Shown: piece by piece, positions 1-6,978 of the stretch | Layout: each line of letters opens with the position of its first letter | Numbering within the stretch: the stretch's first letter is position 1 | NCBI GenBank assembly: GCA_002254595.1 | Contig: NJEH01000023.1 | Coordinates: 1-10,294, forward strand | Reading direction: 5' to 3' | DNA length: 10,294 nucleotides | Source: Thermofilum sp. ex4484_15 | GTDB lineage: Archaea > Thermoproteota > Thermoprotei > Thermofilales > EX4484-15 | Notes under the pieces: model-generated | Databases searched by the model: none | Told to the model about the DNA's origin: nothing | The model's input: the letters and a program-made list of their open reading frames with translations, nothing else | Position numbers and translations under genes: made by a program

Positions 1-1
1 T

Positions 2-1024
2 AAAGGGAGAAGAAAGGATCTCTTTGAAAATATAAGAAAATTTCTCCTTCTCTTAGATTATATAATTTACAGATTAACCGACAATGAAAGATTCCTTACA
101 GACCCCACTATAGCTAATAGAACGTTACTTTACAATATACGCAGGAGGAAGTGGGATGGAGAGATATTAAGTGCGTTAGATATCGATGAAGATAAGTTAC
201 CGGAGGTCGTACCTACAGGGGCCATAATTGGTGAGCTGAATCAGAAAGTACGTAGACTACTTAGGATTAATAAGAAGAGAATAGAGGTAATGATAGGAGG
301 AGGGGATCAACAATTAGCGCTCTATGCATTAAACAATGGACGTGGATTGATATGTAATTTAGGTTCGGGGGGTTTCCTACTTAAGAGTGTAAACGATTTA
401 AAAATGATGGATAAGAGCTTTATCTATGGAGTTCATACCGATAACAATATTTACATAATGGAGGGCGTTATAATAAACTTCGGGTTGGCTTTAGATAAAT
501 TCTTAAAGTTACTTAATAGAGGATATGACGTACTAAAGGACGCCCCACGTACGAAAACCGAGGTGCTAGTATTACCATTCTTCAGCGGACGTGGTTCGCC
601 TACTTGGAATCCTGCTTGTAAAAGCTTAGTTAAGGGTATCACATTATGGAGTAGTAAATTGGAACTTATGAAGGCCTTACTTGAGGGTTTATCTTTCGAG
701 CTTAAGCAAATAATAGAATCCTTCGAAAGGCTAGGATACGAAGTCGAGGAGTTAAAAGTTACCGGTGGCTTAGCAGCAAACGATTACATCCTTAAGATAA
801 TAAGTGACGTTACTGAACGTAGGATACTGAAAATGAAATACCTTAACTCTACAGCGCTCGGAGCATATCTACTTTCGCTAGGCTCCGAGGCTACCAAATT
901 TAGAAATGTTGTAAATGAAGTAGAAAAGGTATTCGAACCGGGAGATGATAAGGATATGAGGAATTACTACGGAGAAAAATATTACGAATATTTAAGGGTT
1001 ATTAAGGAGGGGGATCTTGCTTAA
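2..1024 (+). CDS. FGGY-family carbohydrate kinase, glycerol-kinase-like (5' end outside window)
   Basis: The reading frame is open from base 2, so the first in-frame ATG (290) is internal and the true start lies upstream of the window; 340 codons are visible. FGGY kinases phosphorylate polyols or sugars with ATP. The order of recognisable segments fits the family: a TD-x-T-x-A-x-RT-x-LYNI stretch (bases about 90-140) like that of glycerol kinase, the catalytic-Asp motif GGGDQQ (Asp codon 305-307), a phosphate-binding GSGG, then FFSGRGSPTWNP and a VTGGLAANDYIL adenosine-site segment. GDQQ followed by AL resembles glycerol kinase (GDQQAAL) more than xylulokinase (GGDNAA), so glycerol is the likeliest substrate, but another polyol is possible. 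The gene ends 16 bases before the preferred start of gpsA (7 bases before an alternative GTG), so the two are probably one operon, and the partner supports glycerol or glycerol phosphate metabolism. Confidence 0.9.
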   Translation, partial: KGRRKDLFENIRKFLLLLDYIIYRLTDNERFLTDPTIANRTLLYNIRRRKWDGEILSALDIDEDKLPEVVPTGAIIGELNQKVRRLLRINKKRIEVMIGGGDQQLALYALNNGRGLICNLGSGGFLLKSVNDLKMMDKSFIYGVHTDNNIYIMEGVIINFGLALDKFLKLLNRGYDVLKDAPRTKTEVLVLPFFSGRGSPTWNPACKSLVKGITLWSSKLELMKALLEGLSFELKQIIESFERLGYEVEELKVTGGLAANDYILKIISDVTERRILKMKYLNSTALGAYLLSLGSEATKFRNVVNEVEKVFEPGDDKDMRNYYGEKYYEYLRVIKEGDLA

Positions 1025-1040
1025 AAATTAGGTGAGCGGT

Positions 1041-2057
1041 TTGAGAGTAACGATACTGGGAGCGGGTGCTATGGGTAGCGCTTTAACCATACCTTTAACC
1101 GATAGGGGTAACGAAGTCAGACTCTGGGCTACGGAGTACGATAGGAATGTCTTAAATATGCTAAGGGAGGGTAAGGTCCACCCTAGGATTAACGTTACGA
1201 TACCCTCCGAGGTAGCCTTGTACGAACCTGAGGAATTAGAAGACGCGTTAAAAGGAGCTGATGTAGTGGTAGTAGCTGTAAGTAGCGAAGGCCTCTTAAA
1301 CGTCCTTAACAGGATTAGCGGTTTAGTAGAGTGTAAACAGAGGATCTTAGCGGTAACTAAAGGCTTCGTAAAGGTTAACGGAAGGATCTTAACCGTAGCC
1401 CAAGCAGTTAAGTCCTTATTGGGAGAGGAGGTGGGATTCGTTTACATATCTGGCCCCTCTATAGCTAAGGAATTAGCGAGTAGATCGTATACCAATGTAA
1501 TTTTTAATTGTGAGGATAGGGAGGTAGCCCTAGAGCTAAAGAAGGCTTTCGAAACAGAATATTACAGGATAGGTATATCTACGGATGTAATAGGAGCGGA
1601 ACTTTGCGCCGCTCTTAAGAACGTATACGCTATAGCCATAGGCGTAGTAGACGGGTTGGCGGAAGCTAAAGGAGGTATAACTATGGAGAACGCTAAGGCT
1701 ACCTTGTTCTCTAAGTCGATAGGTGAAATGGCCGAAATAGTTAAGAACTGGGGAGGGGAGGCTGAAACAGCTTACGGTCTCTCGGGGATAGGCGACTTAT
1801 TAGTAACCATTAGGGGAGGGAGGAACGGCATGCTAGGTAGGCTAATAGGTAGGGGATTGCCTGTAGAGGGGGCTTTAAACGAAATGGCTAGGAAGGGGTT
1901 CGGCGTAGTGGAAGGTTACGTTACGGCTAAAGTAGGTTACGAAATTATAATAAGGGATAGAGGGTTGAAACCTTCTAGGGTACCGGTACTTTACAATACC
2001 TATAGGTTACTTCATGAGGGGCTTAAGCTAGAGGAATTCCTTAAGGAGGTCCTTTAA
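1041..2057 (+). CDS. gpsA: NAD(P)-dependent glycerol-3-phosphate dehydrogenase
   Basis: Interconverts sn-glycerol 3-phosphate and dihydroxyacetone phosphate with NAD(P)(H) in the cytoplasm. The product shows the whole GpsA signature: N-terminal Rossmann motif GAGAMG, AVTKGF, GPSIAKEL, the family signature around the catalytic lysine (ELCAALKNVYAIAIG), GLSGIGDLLVT, and RNGMLGRLIGRG. Length (338 residues) is normal for the family. An in-frame GTG at 1032 would add three residues, but I prefer TTG 1041: GGTGAG (1031-1036) then sits four bases upstream as a ribosome binding site, and the protein starts directly with the typical MRVTILGAG. It lies just downstream of the FGGY kinase, so the pair would convert glycerol to dihydroxyacetone phosphate. 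Archaeal membrane lipids use sn-glycerol 1-phosphate, so a G3P enzyme here suggests a catabolic role; this is inference. The stop overlaps the stop of the convergent downstream gene by four bases. Confidence 0.95.
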   Translation: MRVTILGAGAMGSALTIPLTDRGNEVRLWATEYDRNVLNMLREGKVHPRINVTIPSEVALYEPEELEDALKGADVVVVAVSSEGLLNVLNRISGLVECKQRILAVTKGFVKVNGRILTVAQAVKSLLGEEVGFVYISGPSIAKELASRSYTNVIFNCEDREVALELKKAFETEYYRIGISTDVIGAELCAALKNVYAIAIGVVDGLAEAKGGITMENAKATLFSKSIGEMAEIVKNWGGEAETAYGLSGIGDLLVTIRGGRNGMLGRLIGRGLPVEGALNEMARKGFGVVEGYVTAKVGYEIIIRDRGLKPSRVPVLYNTYRLLHEGLKLEEFLKEVL

Positions 2058-3031
2058 TTTATAGAGGTAAATATCTCCCTTAGTACCCTCCATACTTCAT
2101 AAGGCCTCTCGCTAGCTATAGCGCTACCTTCGCCGCCCTTGTAACACCAAGCGAATATAGAATCGACCCCGCTAGCTACCATAATCTTGGCCGCTTCCAC
2201 CAATTCCCCCTCCTTACCCTTAGGTACTTTAAAGGCTTGGAGCCATAGCTGGGATTTCTTACCGTAACTCCTAGCTACATCGGTTAAGCGTTTCGCTACC
2301 TCCCTTACGTTAGTTAAGCTATTGCCGTGAAGTAACCAATAAGGATCGGTAGCTAGGCAGTCCACCTCCCTTATCTTAGCTACCGCTTCCCATTTAGTTA
2401 GGCCTATCAAAGGATCCTCCTTAGGTAGGAAGCAAACTATTACCTCCTTTTTAGGATCTAGTTCCTTAACTAACCTAGCGGTATTACTTATGAAGTCTAC
2501 CATCCTCTCCTCCCTGAACTCCATTACCTCGCGAGTTAACTCCCTAGGCATTTCCGTACCGTACTTACTTCTAAAATCCTCAGTACAGATGGGGCAGGCA
2601 CAAGTCCAACCTTTACCTTCGGACCAATAATGCGGTTCATTTAGGAATATCCCATCTACTTCGGTCTCCGAGGAAACCTTACCTACCCACTTCCAGAAGT
2701 AGGATCGGAATTCCTTGGTATTGAAACAAGCTGCTGGCACGGGTTTACCCGTTAACCTCTCTACCTGCCTACATTCGCAACGTTCCTGTAAGAACACGCT
2801 GGGAGGTTCCCCTCCGAAGACCTTACCCCAACCCCAGAAGTCCCAATATACCTTTAGGCCTAGGTCCTTAGCTTCCTTTATTATCCTCATTAATGAATTA
2901 TACCAAAACATACAATCGAATTCCGAAACCGCTAGAAGCACCGAATTACAACTTACCTCCCTTATTTCCTTTAAGTCTTCAACTACGTGCCTTACGTACT
3001 TACAACCGTAATAACTGATCCCCTTTTCCAA
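2054..3031 (-). CDS. TIM-barrel glycoside-hydrolase-like protein with cysteine clusters
   Basis: 325 residues, no signal peptide, so probably cytoplasmic. I could not assign it to a named family. The pattern suggests a (beta/alpha)8 glycoside-hydrolase-like fold: hydrophobic strands ending in polar or acidic residues (VYWDFWGWG, VDGIFLNEPHYW, CLATDPYW, SQLWLQAF, SIFAWCYKGG). Glu132 in NEPH is a candidate acid/base residue and Asp229 or Glu301 candidates for the second carboxylate. A CACPIC motif (Cys144, 146, 149) followed by EDFRSKYG resembles the C-x-C-x-x-C-x-x-x-F-R-x-K-Y-G segment seen in several uncharacterised or GH42-like hydrolases, and CEC at 85-87 may help bind metal. The start is TTG (3029-3031), preceded by GGCGGAAGG; no ATG is available near the apparent N-terminus. 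A TATA-like element lies about 40 bases upstream. It converges on gpsA (4-base overlap) and diverges from the MFS transporter, so a role in using an imported carbohydrate is plausible but unproven. Confidence 0.75.
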   Translation of the reverse strand: MEKGISYYGCKYVRHVVEDLKEIREVSCNSVLLAVSEFDCMFWYNSLMRIIKEAKDLGLKVYWDFWGWGKVFGGEPPSVFLQERCECRQVERLTGKPVPAACFNTKEFRSYFWKWVGKVSSETEVDGIFLNEPHYWSEGKGWTCACPICTEDFRSKYGTEMPRELTREVMEFREERMVDFISNTARLVKELDPKKEVIVCFLPKEDPLIGLTKWEAVAKIREVDCLATDPYWLLHGNSLTNVREVAKRLTDVARSYGKKSQLWLQAFKVPKGKEGELVEAAKIMVASGVDSIFAWCYKGGEGSAIASERPYEVWRVLREIFTSIN

Positions 3032-3316
3032 TGCCTTCCGCCCGTTAAGATATCTAACTTTACTTATCCTTAAATATTAACCCTTAAGGTTAAGTAAAGC
3101 TTATTCTTACCCCCTTTCCTGCTTAATACCTCCATAGGAGCGAACGGCGGGGAATTCGGTTACGTCCTCAAGTTCATAGTTCAGCTGGTTTGGTACTCTT
3201 CACATATCCGCTCGTTGCAGGTTCATCATCCACCATAATAATTTGGCTAAACGTTATAAATTGCACGTGCGTAAATGTTTTAACTGTTAATACTTTTATC
3301 ATTTCTTAAAGAGGTG
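3032..3316. promoter_or_regulatory. Divergent intergenic region between hydrolase-like gene and MFS transporter
   Basis: The longest gene-free stretch, 285 bases. For the minus-strand gene, the complement of 3066-3080 reads TTAATATTTAAGGAT, a TATA-like box placed for a short leader before the TTG at 3031. For the plus-strand transporter, GTTATAAATT (3253-3262) is a good TATA box, directly followed by an 8-base perfect palindrome GCACGTGC (3263-3270), a possible repressor site. Bases 3177-3235 show a superficial tRNA-like order of D-arm and T-arm motifs that does not fold properly. Nothing else coding or structured is evident. Confidence 0.55.
3253..3270 (+). promoter_or_regulatory. TATA box with adjacent palindrome, MFS promoter
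   Basis: TTATAAA at 3254-3260 is the best plus-strand TATA-like box upstream of the transporter. A start of transcription about 25 bases downstream (near 3283) would leave a leader of roughly 40 bases carrying the ribosome binding site at 3311. The palindrome GCACGTGC at 3263-3270 lies between TATA box and expected transcription start, where an archaeal repressor dimer would block transcription; its function is inferred from position only. Confidence 0.4.
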
Positions 3317-3318
3317 AT
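3311..3318 (+). promoter_or_regulatory. Strong Shine-Dalgarno GAGGTGAT that decides the MFS start
   Basis: GAGGTGAT is fully complementary to an archaeal 16S tail of the type ATCACCTC. The ATG at 3317-3319 lies inside this element and opens a frame that stops after 16 codons. The codon at normal spacing (five bases after the element) is ATA 3324, in frame with the transporter. The binding site therefore points to initiation at 3324, or to an error in the A-run that follows. Confidence 0.6.
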
Positions 3319-3323
3319 GAAAA

Positions 3324-4643
3324 ATAACAAGCCTAGCAGAATACTTAGAGAGGATACCCCTCTCTAAGTTCCATTACTTACTCCTAATGACCGTAGGTAT
3401 GCCTTACCTCTTCGTAGCTATGGATTTATTACTTATTTCCTTAGCCTTACCTTACTTAAGTAAGGCCTTTCACCTACCAGGGGCTTTAGCTGGTTTCGTA
3501 GCGGGATCGATATTCATAGGTATGATGATAGGCGCTTCCTTATGGGGGTTCTTGGCTGATGTATTGGGTAGGAAGCGGGCGTTACAATTAACTGTAACTA
3601 TGTACGCTATCTTTACGGGCCTTTCGGCGCTTTCATGGAATTGGATCTCCATGACGATCTTAAGGATAGTTACCGGTATAGGTATGGGGGGGACTATACC
3701 TTTGTGCTTCGTATATCTTTCGGAATTCATACCGGCGAAACATAGAGGCAAGTTCCTAGTCCTATTGGATAGCTTCTGGGCTTACGGTTGGATAATGGCT
3801 TCATTATTGGGTTACTTGATAATACCTAAGCTAGGTTGGAGGTTCTACTTCCTCTTCGGAACGATACCTATTCTTACGTTAATACCCTTACAGCTTTACC
3901 TGCCGGAATCAGTGAGGTTCCTGGAGGAGAAGGGGAGGAAAGGCGAGGCTGAGAAGGCCCTTAGGGAAGTAAGCAAGAAGGCGGGTTATACTTTACCTAA
4001 GCAACTAGGTTACGCGAAAAGCGGAGCGGAGGTAAAAGTAACGGTTTGGGAACTCTGGTCTAGTAAGTATAGGAGAAGAACTCTATTTTCTTGGATCCTC
4101 TGGTTCTGCATGGTTTACGGTTACTACTCCTTCTTCCTTTGGATAATAAAGTTCGTAGCCGGGCTGGGGTATCCTGTACCTAAGGCCATGTTTTACGCTT
4201 TAATTACTTCCTTCGCTCAAATACCTGGCTACTTCCTTTCCGCTTGGCTAGTCGATAAAATAGGTAGGAGGCCTACCCTTACTACCTTCTTAGTGTTAAC
4301 CGCCGCTTCGATATTCGGTTTCGCATACTCCAAGACCAGCTTGGAGTTAATAGCTTGGATAGCGGTCATTAGCTTCTTCTGCTTAGGTGCTTGGGGCGTC
4401 GTTATGACTTATACGGCCGAAGTTTACCCGACTAGGATAAGGGGGACTGGTTATGGGGCTGCCTCCGGATTCGGTAGGTTAGCAGGTTTAATAGGGCCTA
4501 CGATAATAGGATTCCTATTGGATCGCTACGGGCTTTTCGTAGCGTTAACCGTTACTTCGGCCTCCTTCCTCGTAGGAGCTTTAGATACCTTAATATTGGG
4601 CATTGAGACCAAAGGCAAGACCTTAGAGGAAATTTCAGGTTAA
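3324..4643 (+). CDS. MFS transporter, sugar-porter type
   Basis: Twelve-helix major facilitator, likely a proton symporter for a sugar or small organic acid. The sugar-porter signatures are all present: GFLADVLGRKR in loop 2-3 (about residues 75-85 from 3324), PESVRFL after helix 6, DKIGRRP in loop 8-9, TAEVYPTRIRGTG near helix 11 and the C-terminal ETKGKTLEEI. The first ATG (3387) would cut away LAEYLERIPLSKFHYLLL, a typical N-terminus of these porters, so the real start is upstream. No in-frame ATG, GTG or TTG exists between the stop at 3318 and 3387. The codon at the right distance from the ribosome binding site is ATA 3324, giving (M)TSLAEYLERI. Alternatives are one surplus A in the A5 run 3320-3324, which would join ATG 3317 to this frame, or an ATG-to-ATA change. 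The end overlaps the convergent glycosyltransferase by nine bases. Substrate is unknown. Confidence 0.92.
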   Translation: MTSLAEYLERIPLSKFHYLLLMTVGMPYLFVAMDLLLISLALPYLSKAFHLPGALAGFVAGSIFIGMMIGASLWGFLADVLGRKRALQLTVTMYAIFTGLSALSWNWISMTILRIVTGIGMGGTIPLCFVYLSEFIPAKHRGKFLVLLDSFWAYGWIMASLLGYLIIPKLGWRFYFLFGTIPILTLIPLQLYLPESVRFLEEKGRKGEAEKALREVSKKAGYTLPKQLGYAKSGAEVKVTVWELWSSKYRRRTLFSWILWFCMVYGYYSFFLWIIKFVAGLGYPVPKAMFYALITSFAQIPGYFLSAWLVDKIGRRPTLTTFLVLTAASIFGFAYSKTSLELIAWIAVISFFCLGAWGVVMTYTAEVYPTRIRGTGYGAASGFGRLAGLIGPTIIGFLLDRYGLFVALTVTSASFLVGALDTLILGIETKGKTLEEISG

Positions 4644-5594
4644 TTTAGCCTTTAAATAGCTTAATATGCCCCTTAAAGTACCTATGATAGAGACCCATAT
4701 TAACAATAGATCGAGTAGGGCGTAAACCAAAGCCAGCTTTCTCGATTCCCCCCTAAGTAAGTGAAAAGAACTAATACCTAAGTATGGTAGTAACGTCAAC
4801 GCCGCCCCTAATAGCTTCCAAGGCGTAAAGAGGAGGAAGGACGAGAGCAGTAAGAGAACTATTAACGAGATCATACCGCCCATTGCTAATTTAGAGAAGA
4901 CGCTTCCTGGGTGCTTAAGGAAGAATTTAGCGAAGCCTACGCCATATTCGTAGTACCTCTTTAATATAGCGCTTAATTTATGCCTATGGGAATGATATAC
5001 TAAAGGCCTAGGACTGTATGCGATCTTATAACCCGCTTTCAGGACCCTGTAGGCTAAATCCATATCCTCGCTACCGTAATGTCTATATGATTCATCGAAC
5101 CCGCCTACTAGTTTAAACACCTCCTTCCTAATGGCTAAATTACTAGTAGTGATGAAGGTAAGGGGCTTAAAGTCCCCCTCCATAATTATCTTCCTATCGT
5201 ATTTAGGGAAGGGGGTTATTACGGATAGTTCCAAATACTTACTTAGGAAGGAACGGAGATCCCTAGCTAAAGTCGGACCCGCTACTATGCCTACCTCCTC
5301 GGAGTCGAATTCTTCAATTAATAATTTTAGCCATCCTTTACTTACTATACAGTCGCTATCCGTAAAAGCTATAATATCCCCCTTAGCTACCTCTACTCCT
5401 CTATTTCTAGCGGCTCCAGGTCCCTTACCTTCGTCCCTAACTATCTTAACATTCCTTAAATTTAAAGCGGTAGGCAGGCGAGGAGTAACAAGTATTACTT
5501 CGTAGTCGAGATCTTCCGAACCCTCCAAGGACTTCAGCAATTCCCCTATTCCCTCCTTTAATTCGGCAACCGGTATTACTACGCTAACCCTCAT
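4635..5594 (-). CDS. Family 2 glycosyltransferase with C-terminal membrane anchor
   Basis: 319 residues. The N-terminal GT-A domain starts at once with MRVSVVIPV, contains the nucleotide-sugar segment GPGAARNRGVEVAKGDIIAFTD, the metal-binding DSD (79-81), TTSNLAIRKEVF-x-x-VGGFDE around 149-168 and GSEDMDLAYR (174-183), the acceptor-side acidic motif. Three hydrophobic segments (about 238-258, 261-280, 287-308) anchor it in the membrane with the catalytic domain in the cytoplasm. This suggests transfer of a sugar to a lipid carrier or glycolipid. An in-frame start 37 codons upstream would overlap the divergent gene; I chose ATG 5592-5594 because conserved homology begins there, GGGAGTGAAG (complement of 5601-5610) is a fitting ribosome binding site, and the TATA-like element at 5637-5650 sits upstream. 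Stop overlaps the MFS stop by nine bases. Donor and acceptor sugars cannot be told. Confidence 0.92.
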   Translation of the reverse strand: MRVSVVIPVAELKEGIGELLKSLEGSEDLDYEVILVTPRLPTALNLRNVKIVRDEGKGPGAARNRGVEVAKGDIIAFTDSDCIVSKGWLKLLIEEFDSEEVGIVAGPTLARDLRSFLSKYLELSVITPFPKYDRKIIMEGDFKPLTFITTSNLAIRKEVFKLVGGFDESYRHYGSEDMDLAYRVLKAGYKIAYSPRPLVYHSHRHKLSAILKRYYEYGVGFAKFFLKHPGSVFSKLAMGGMISLIVLLLLSSFLLFTPWKLLGAALTLLPYLGISSFHLLRGESRKLALVYALLDLLLIWVSIIGTLRGILSYLKAKLT

Positions 5595-5679
5595 ATAGTA
5601 CTTCACTCCCGAAAGATAGTTATTAAGAGTATGAATCCTTAAAAATATCGGGGCTAAATAGGCTAGGTAGGGAGGAGTA
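5595..5679. promoter_or_regulatory. Compact divergent promoter for glycosyltransferase and phosphoesterase
   Basis: 85 bases serve both genes. CCTTAAAAATATCG (5637-5650) reads as a TATA-like element on either strand. On the plus strand it would start transcripts near 5669, just before GGAGGAG (5671-5677) and the TTG at 5680. On the minus strand it would start near 5619, leaving room for GGGAGTGAAG before ATG 5594. A second minus-strand option is TTAATAA (complement of 5621-5629). A shared, roughly symmetric TATA box used in both directions is an inference from spacing. Confidence 0.5.
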
Positions 5680-6978
5680 TTGAAGGAGTTAAAGGTATTA
5701 GCCATATCGGATATTCACGGTAAGGAGGGGGCAGCTAAGGCCTTTGTAAGAGATGTAAGGAAAAGGGGGATAAGGGCGGATTACCTATTAATAGCCGGCG
5801 ATATAGGTTGTCCCGAAAAGCCTGAAAGGGGTTCTAAAGTCCTCTCCATACTCGGAAATTTAAAATTAGAAATATACTTCGTTAAGGGAAATTGGGACAT
5901 AGGACTAGAGTGCGCACCTCCCCGAACTCATAACTTAGATGAGGAAGGGCCTATAAAACTAGGTGAGTACTTACTGGTAGGACATGGGGAGAAGTTCGAT
6001 CCATATAGCGTTAAGGGAAGCGTATTACTATTAACGCATTACCCCCCTTACGGAATTCTAGATAGGGGATTTAAGTACGAACCCTATCATAGGGGGACCC
6101 ATACCGGCTTAATTAATATTAATGATTTAATAGAAAGATATAGGCCATTACTTCATATCTTCGGCCATTCCCATAAGAGCGGAGGTGTATCTTTGAAACT
6201 TAACGGTACTACATACGTTAATGTAGCTAGGCTAGACAGGTTTATAAGGAATTCGCTATGTATAGGTAATTACTCTTTAATAACCATTAGGGAGGGCGAG
6301 GTAAAGGTAGAGCACTTCTATATCAACGGAGTATATAAGAAGTGCAGCAGGTGTAATAGGAGAGTACTCATACCGCCTAGTTGGAATATATGTAAGGAGT
6401 GCATGATGAGCGATGAATTGAGCGTAGAGGAGGGTATAAGCTCCTTAAGGGGGGAAGTAGAACTCGAGATAGAGGAGATATACCCTTCTGGAGGGGGTAC
6501 CTTAAGTAATAAGCGTTTAAAAGTTAGGTTGAAATTGCCTTTAACTACTATACGTAATTCCTTAACGTTAAAGGAGTTAATAGAGGACACTATAAGGAAG
6601 GAAGCCTTTAAGGTATTAACGGGTAGACATAAGGTAGCCTTCTCCATCCCCCGGGATCTACTAACCTATCTATATCCATGCCCTGCGGACGGGAGCGTAG
6701 GCGAACCTTTAATCGTAAGACTATTTAAATGTAAACGTTGTAGGGAGAATAGGGGTATACCTTGTAACATCTTTAAGGCGTTACTTAAGAGGAAAGTAGA
6801 GTTATTCTGGGCCTTCGATAGCGTAAGGGGGGTTAAAGGGTTAGTTAAACACAGGAACTACGTATTGGTAACCGGTAAGCGTAGCGATGGATGCGATAGG
6901 ACACTAATAGCTTTAATTAAGAACGGGTTTAGGATATTAACCGCTAAGGTCGATCCCCCCCTTTTCGAGCATTCTTAA
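5680..6978 (+). CDS. Calcineurin-like metallophosphoesterase fused to zinc ribbon and unknown C-terminal domain
   Basis: 432 residues. Residues 1-215 form a complete calcineurin-like phosphoesterase: Asp11 and His13 (SDIHG), Asp41 (AGDIG), Asn71 (GNWD), His120 (THYPPYG), His163 and His165 (GHSH). Such domains hydrolyse phosphomono- or diesters with two metal ions. Residues 222-241 form a likely zinc ribbon, CSRC followed 12 residues later by CKEC. Residues about 250-432 are a domain I do not recognise, with Cys334, CKRC (351-354), Cys362 and Cys405, which could form a second metal site, and many Lys and Arg residues as in nucleic-acid-binding proteins. Stand-alone archaeal enzymes of this class are only about 200-250 residues, as the second copy at 7443 shows. 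The start is TTG with GGAGGAG just upstream. The 3' end overlaps the convergent Nudix gene by 42 bases. An RNA or nucleotide substrate is a guess. Confidence 0.9.
   Translation: MKELKVLAISDIHGKEGAAKAFVRDVRKRGIRADYLLIAGDIGCPEKPERGSKVLSILGNLKLEIYFVKGNWDIGLECAPPRTHNLDEEGPIKLGEYLLVGHGEKFDPYSVKGSVLLLTHYPPYGILDRGFKYEPYHRGTHTGLININDLIERYRPLLHIFGHSHKSGGVSLKLNGTTYVNVARLDRFIRNSLCIGNYSLITIREGEVKVEHFYINGVYKKCSRCNRRVLIPPSWNICKECMMSDELSVEEGISSLRGEVELEIEEIYPSGGGTLSNKRLKVRLKLPLTTIRNSLTLKELIEDTIRKEAFKVLTGRHKVAFSIPRDLLTYLYPCPADGSVGEPLIVRLFKCKRCRENRGIPCNIFKALLKRKVELFWAFDSVRGVKGLVKHRNYVLVTGKRSDGCDRTLIALIKNGFRILTAKVDPPLFEHS

Noticed and set aside
290..1024. Kinase gene starting at ATG 290
   Set aside because: Clear FGGY homology continues upstream in the same frame to base 2, and the ATG lies just before the catalytic GGGDQQ motif.
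2715..3011. Plus-strand open frame opposite the hydrolase-like gene
   Set aside because: No family resemblance, no ribosome binding site, and it mirrors the codon pattern of the minus-strand gene.
3133..3143. Short inverted repeat CTCC-ATA-GGAG
   Set aside because: A four-base stem with a three-base loop, without a T-run; too weak for a terminator or riboswitch.
3314..3320. GTGATGA as box C of a C/D guide RNA
   Set aside because: No matching CTGA box D at the required distance, and the word is explained as the transporter's ribosome binding site.
5595..5705. Longer glycosyltransferase start at 5705
   Set aside because: It would overlap the divergent phosphoesterase gene and add 37 residues without family resemblance; a good ribosome binding site and MRVSVVIPV point to 5594.
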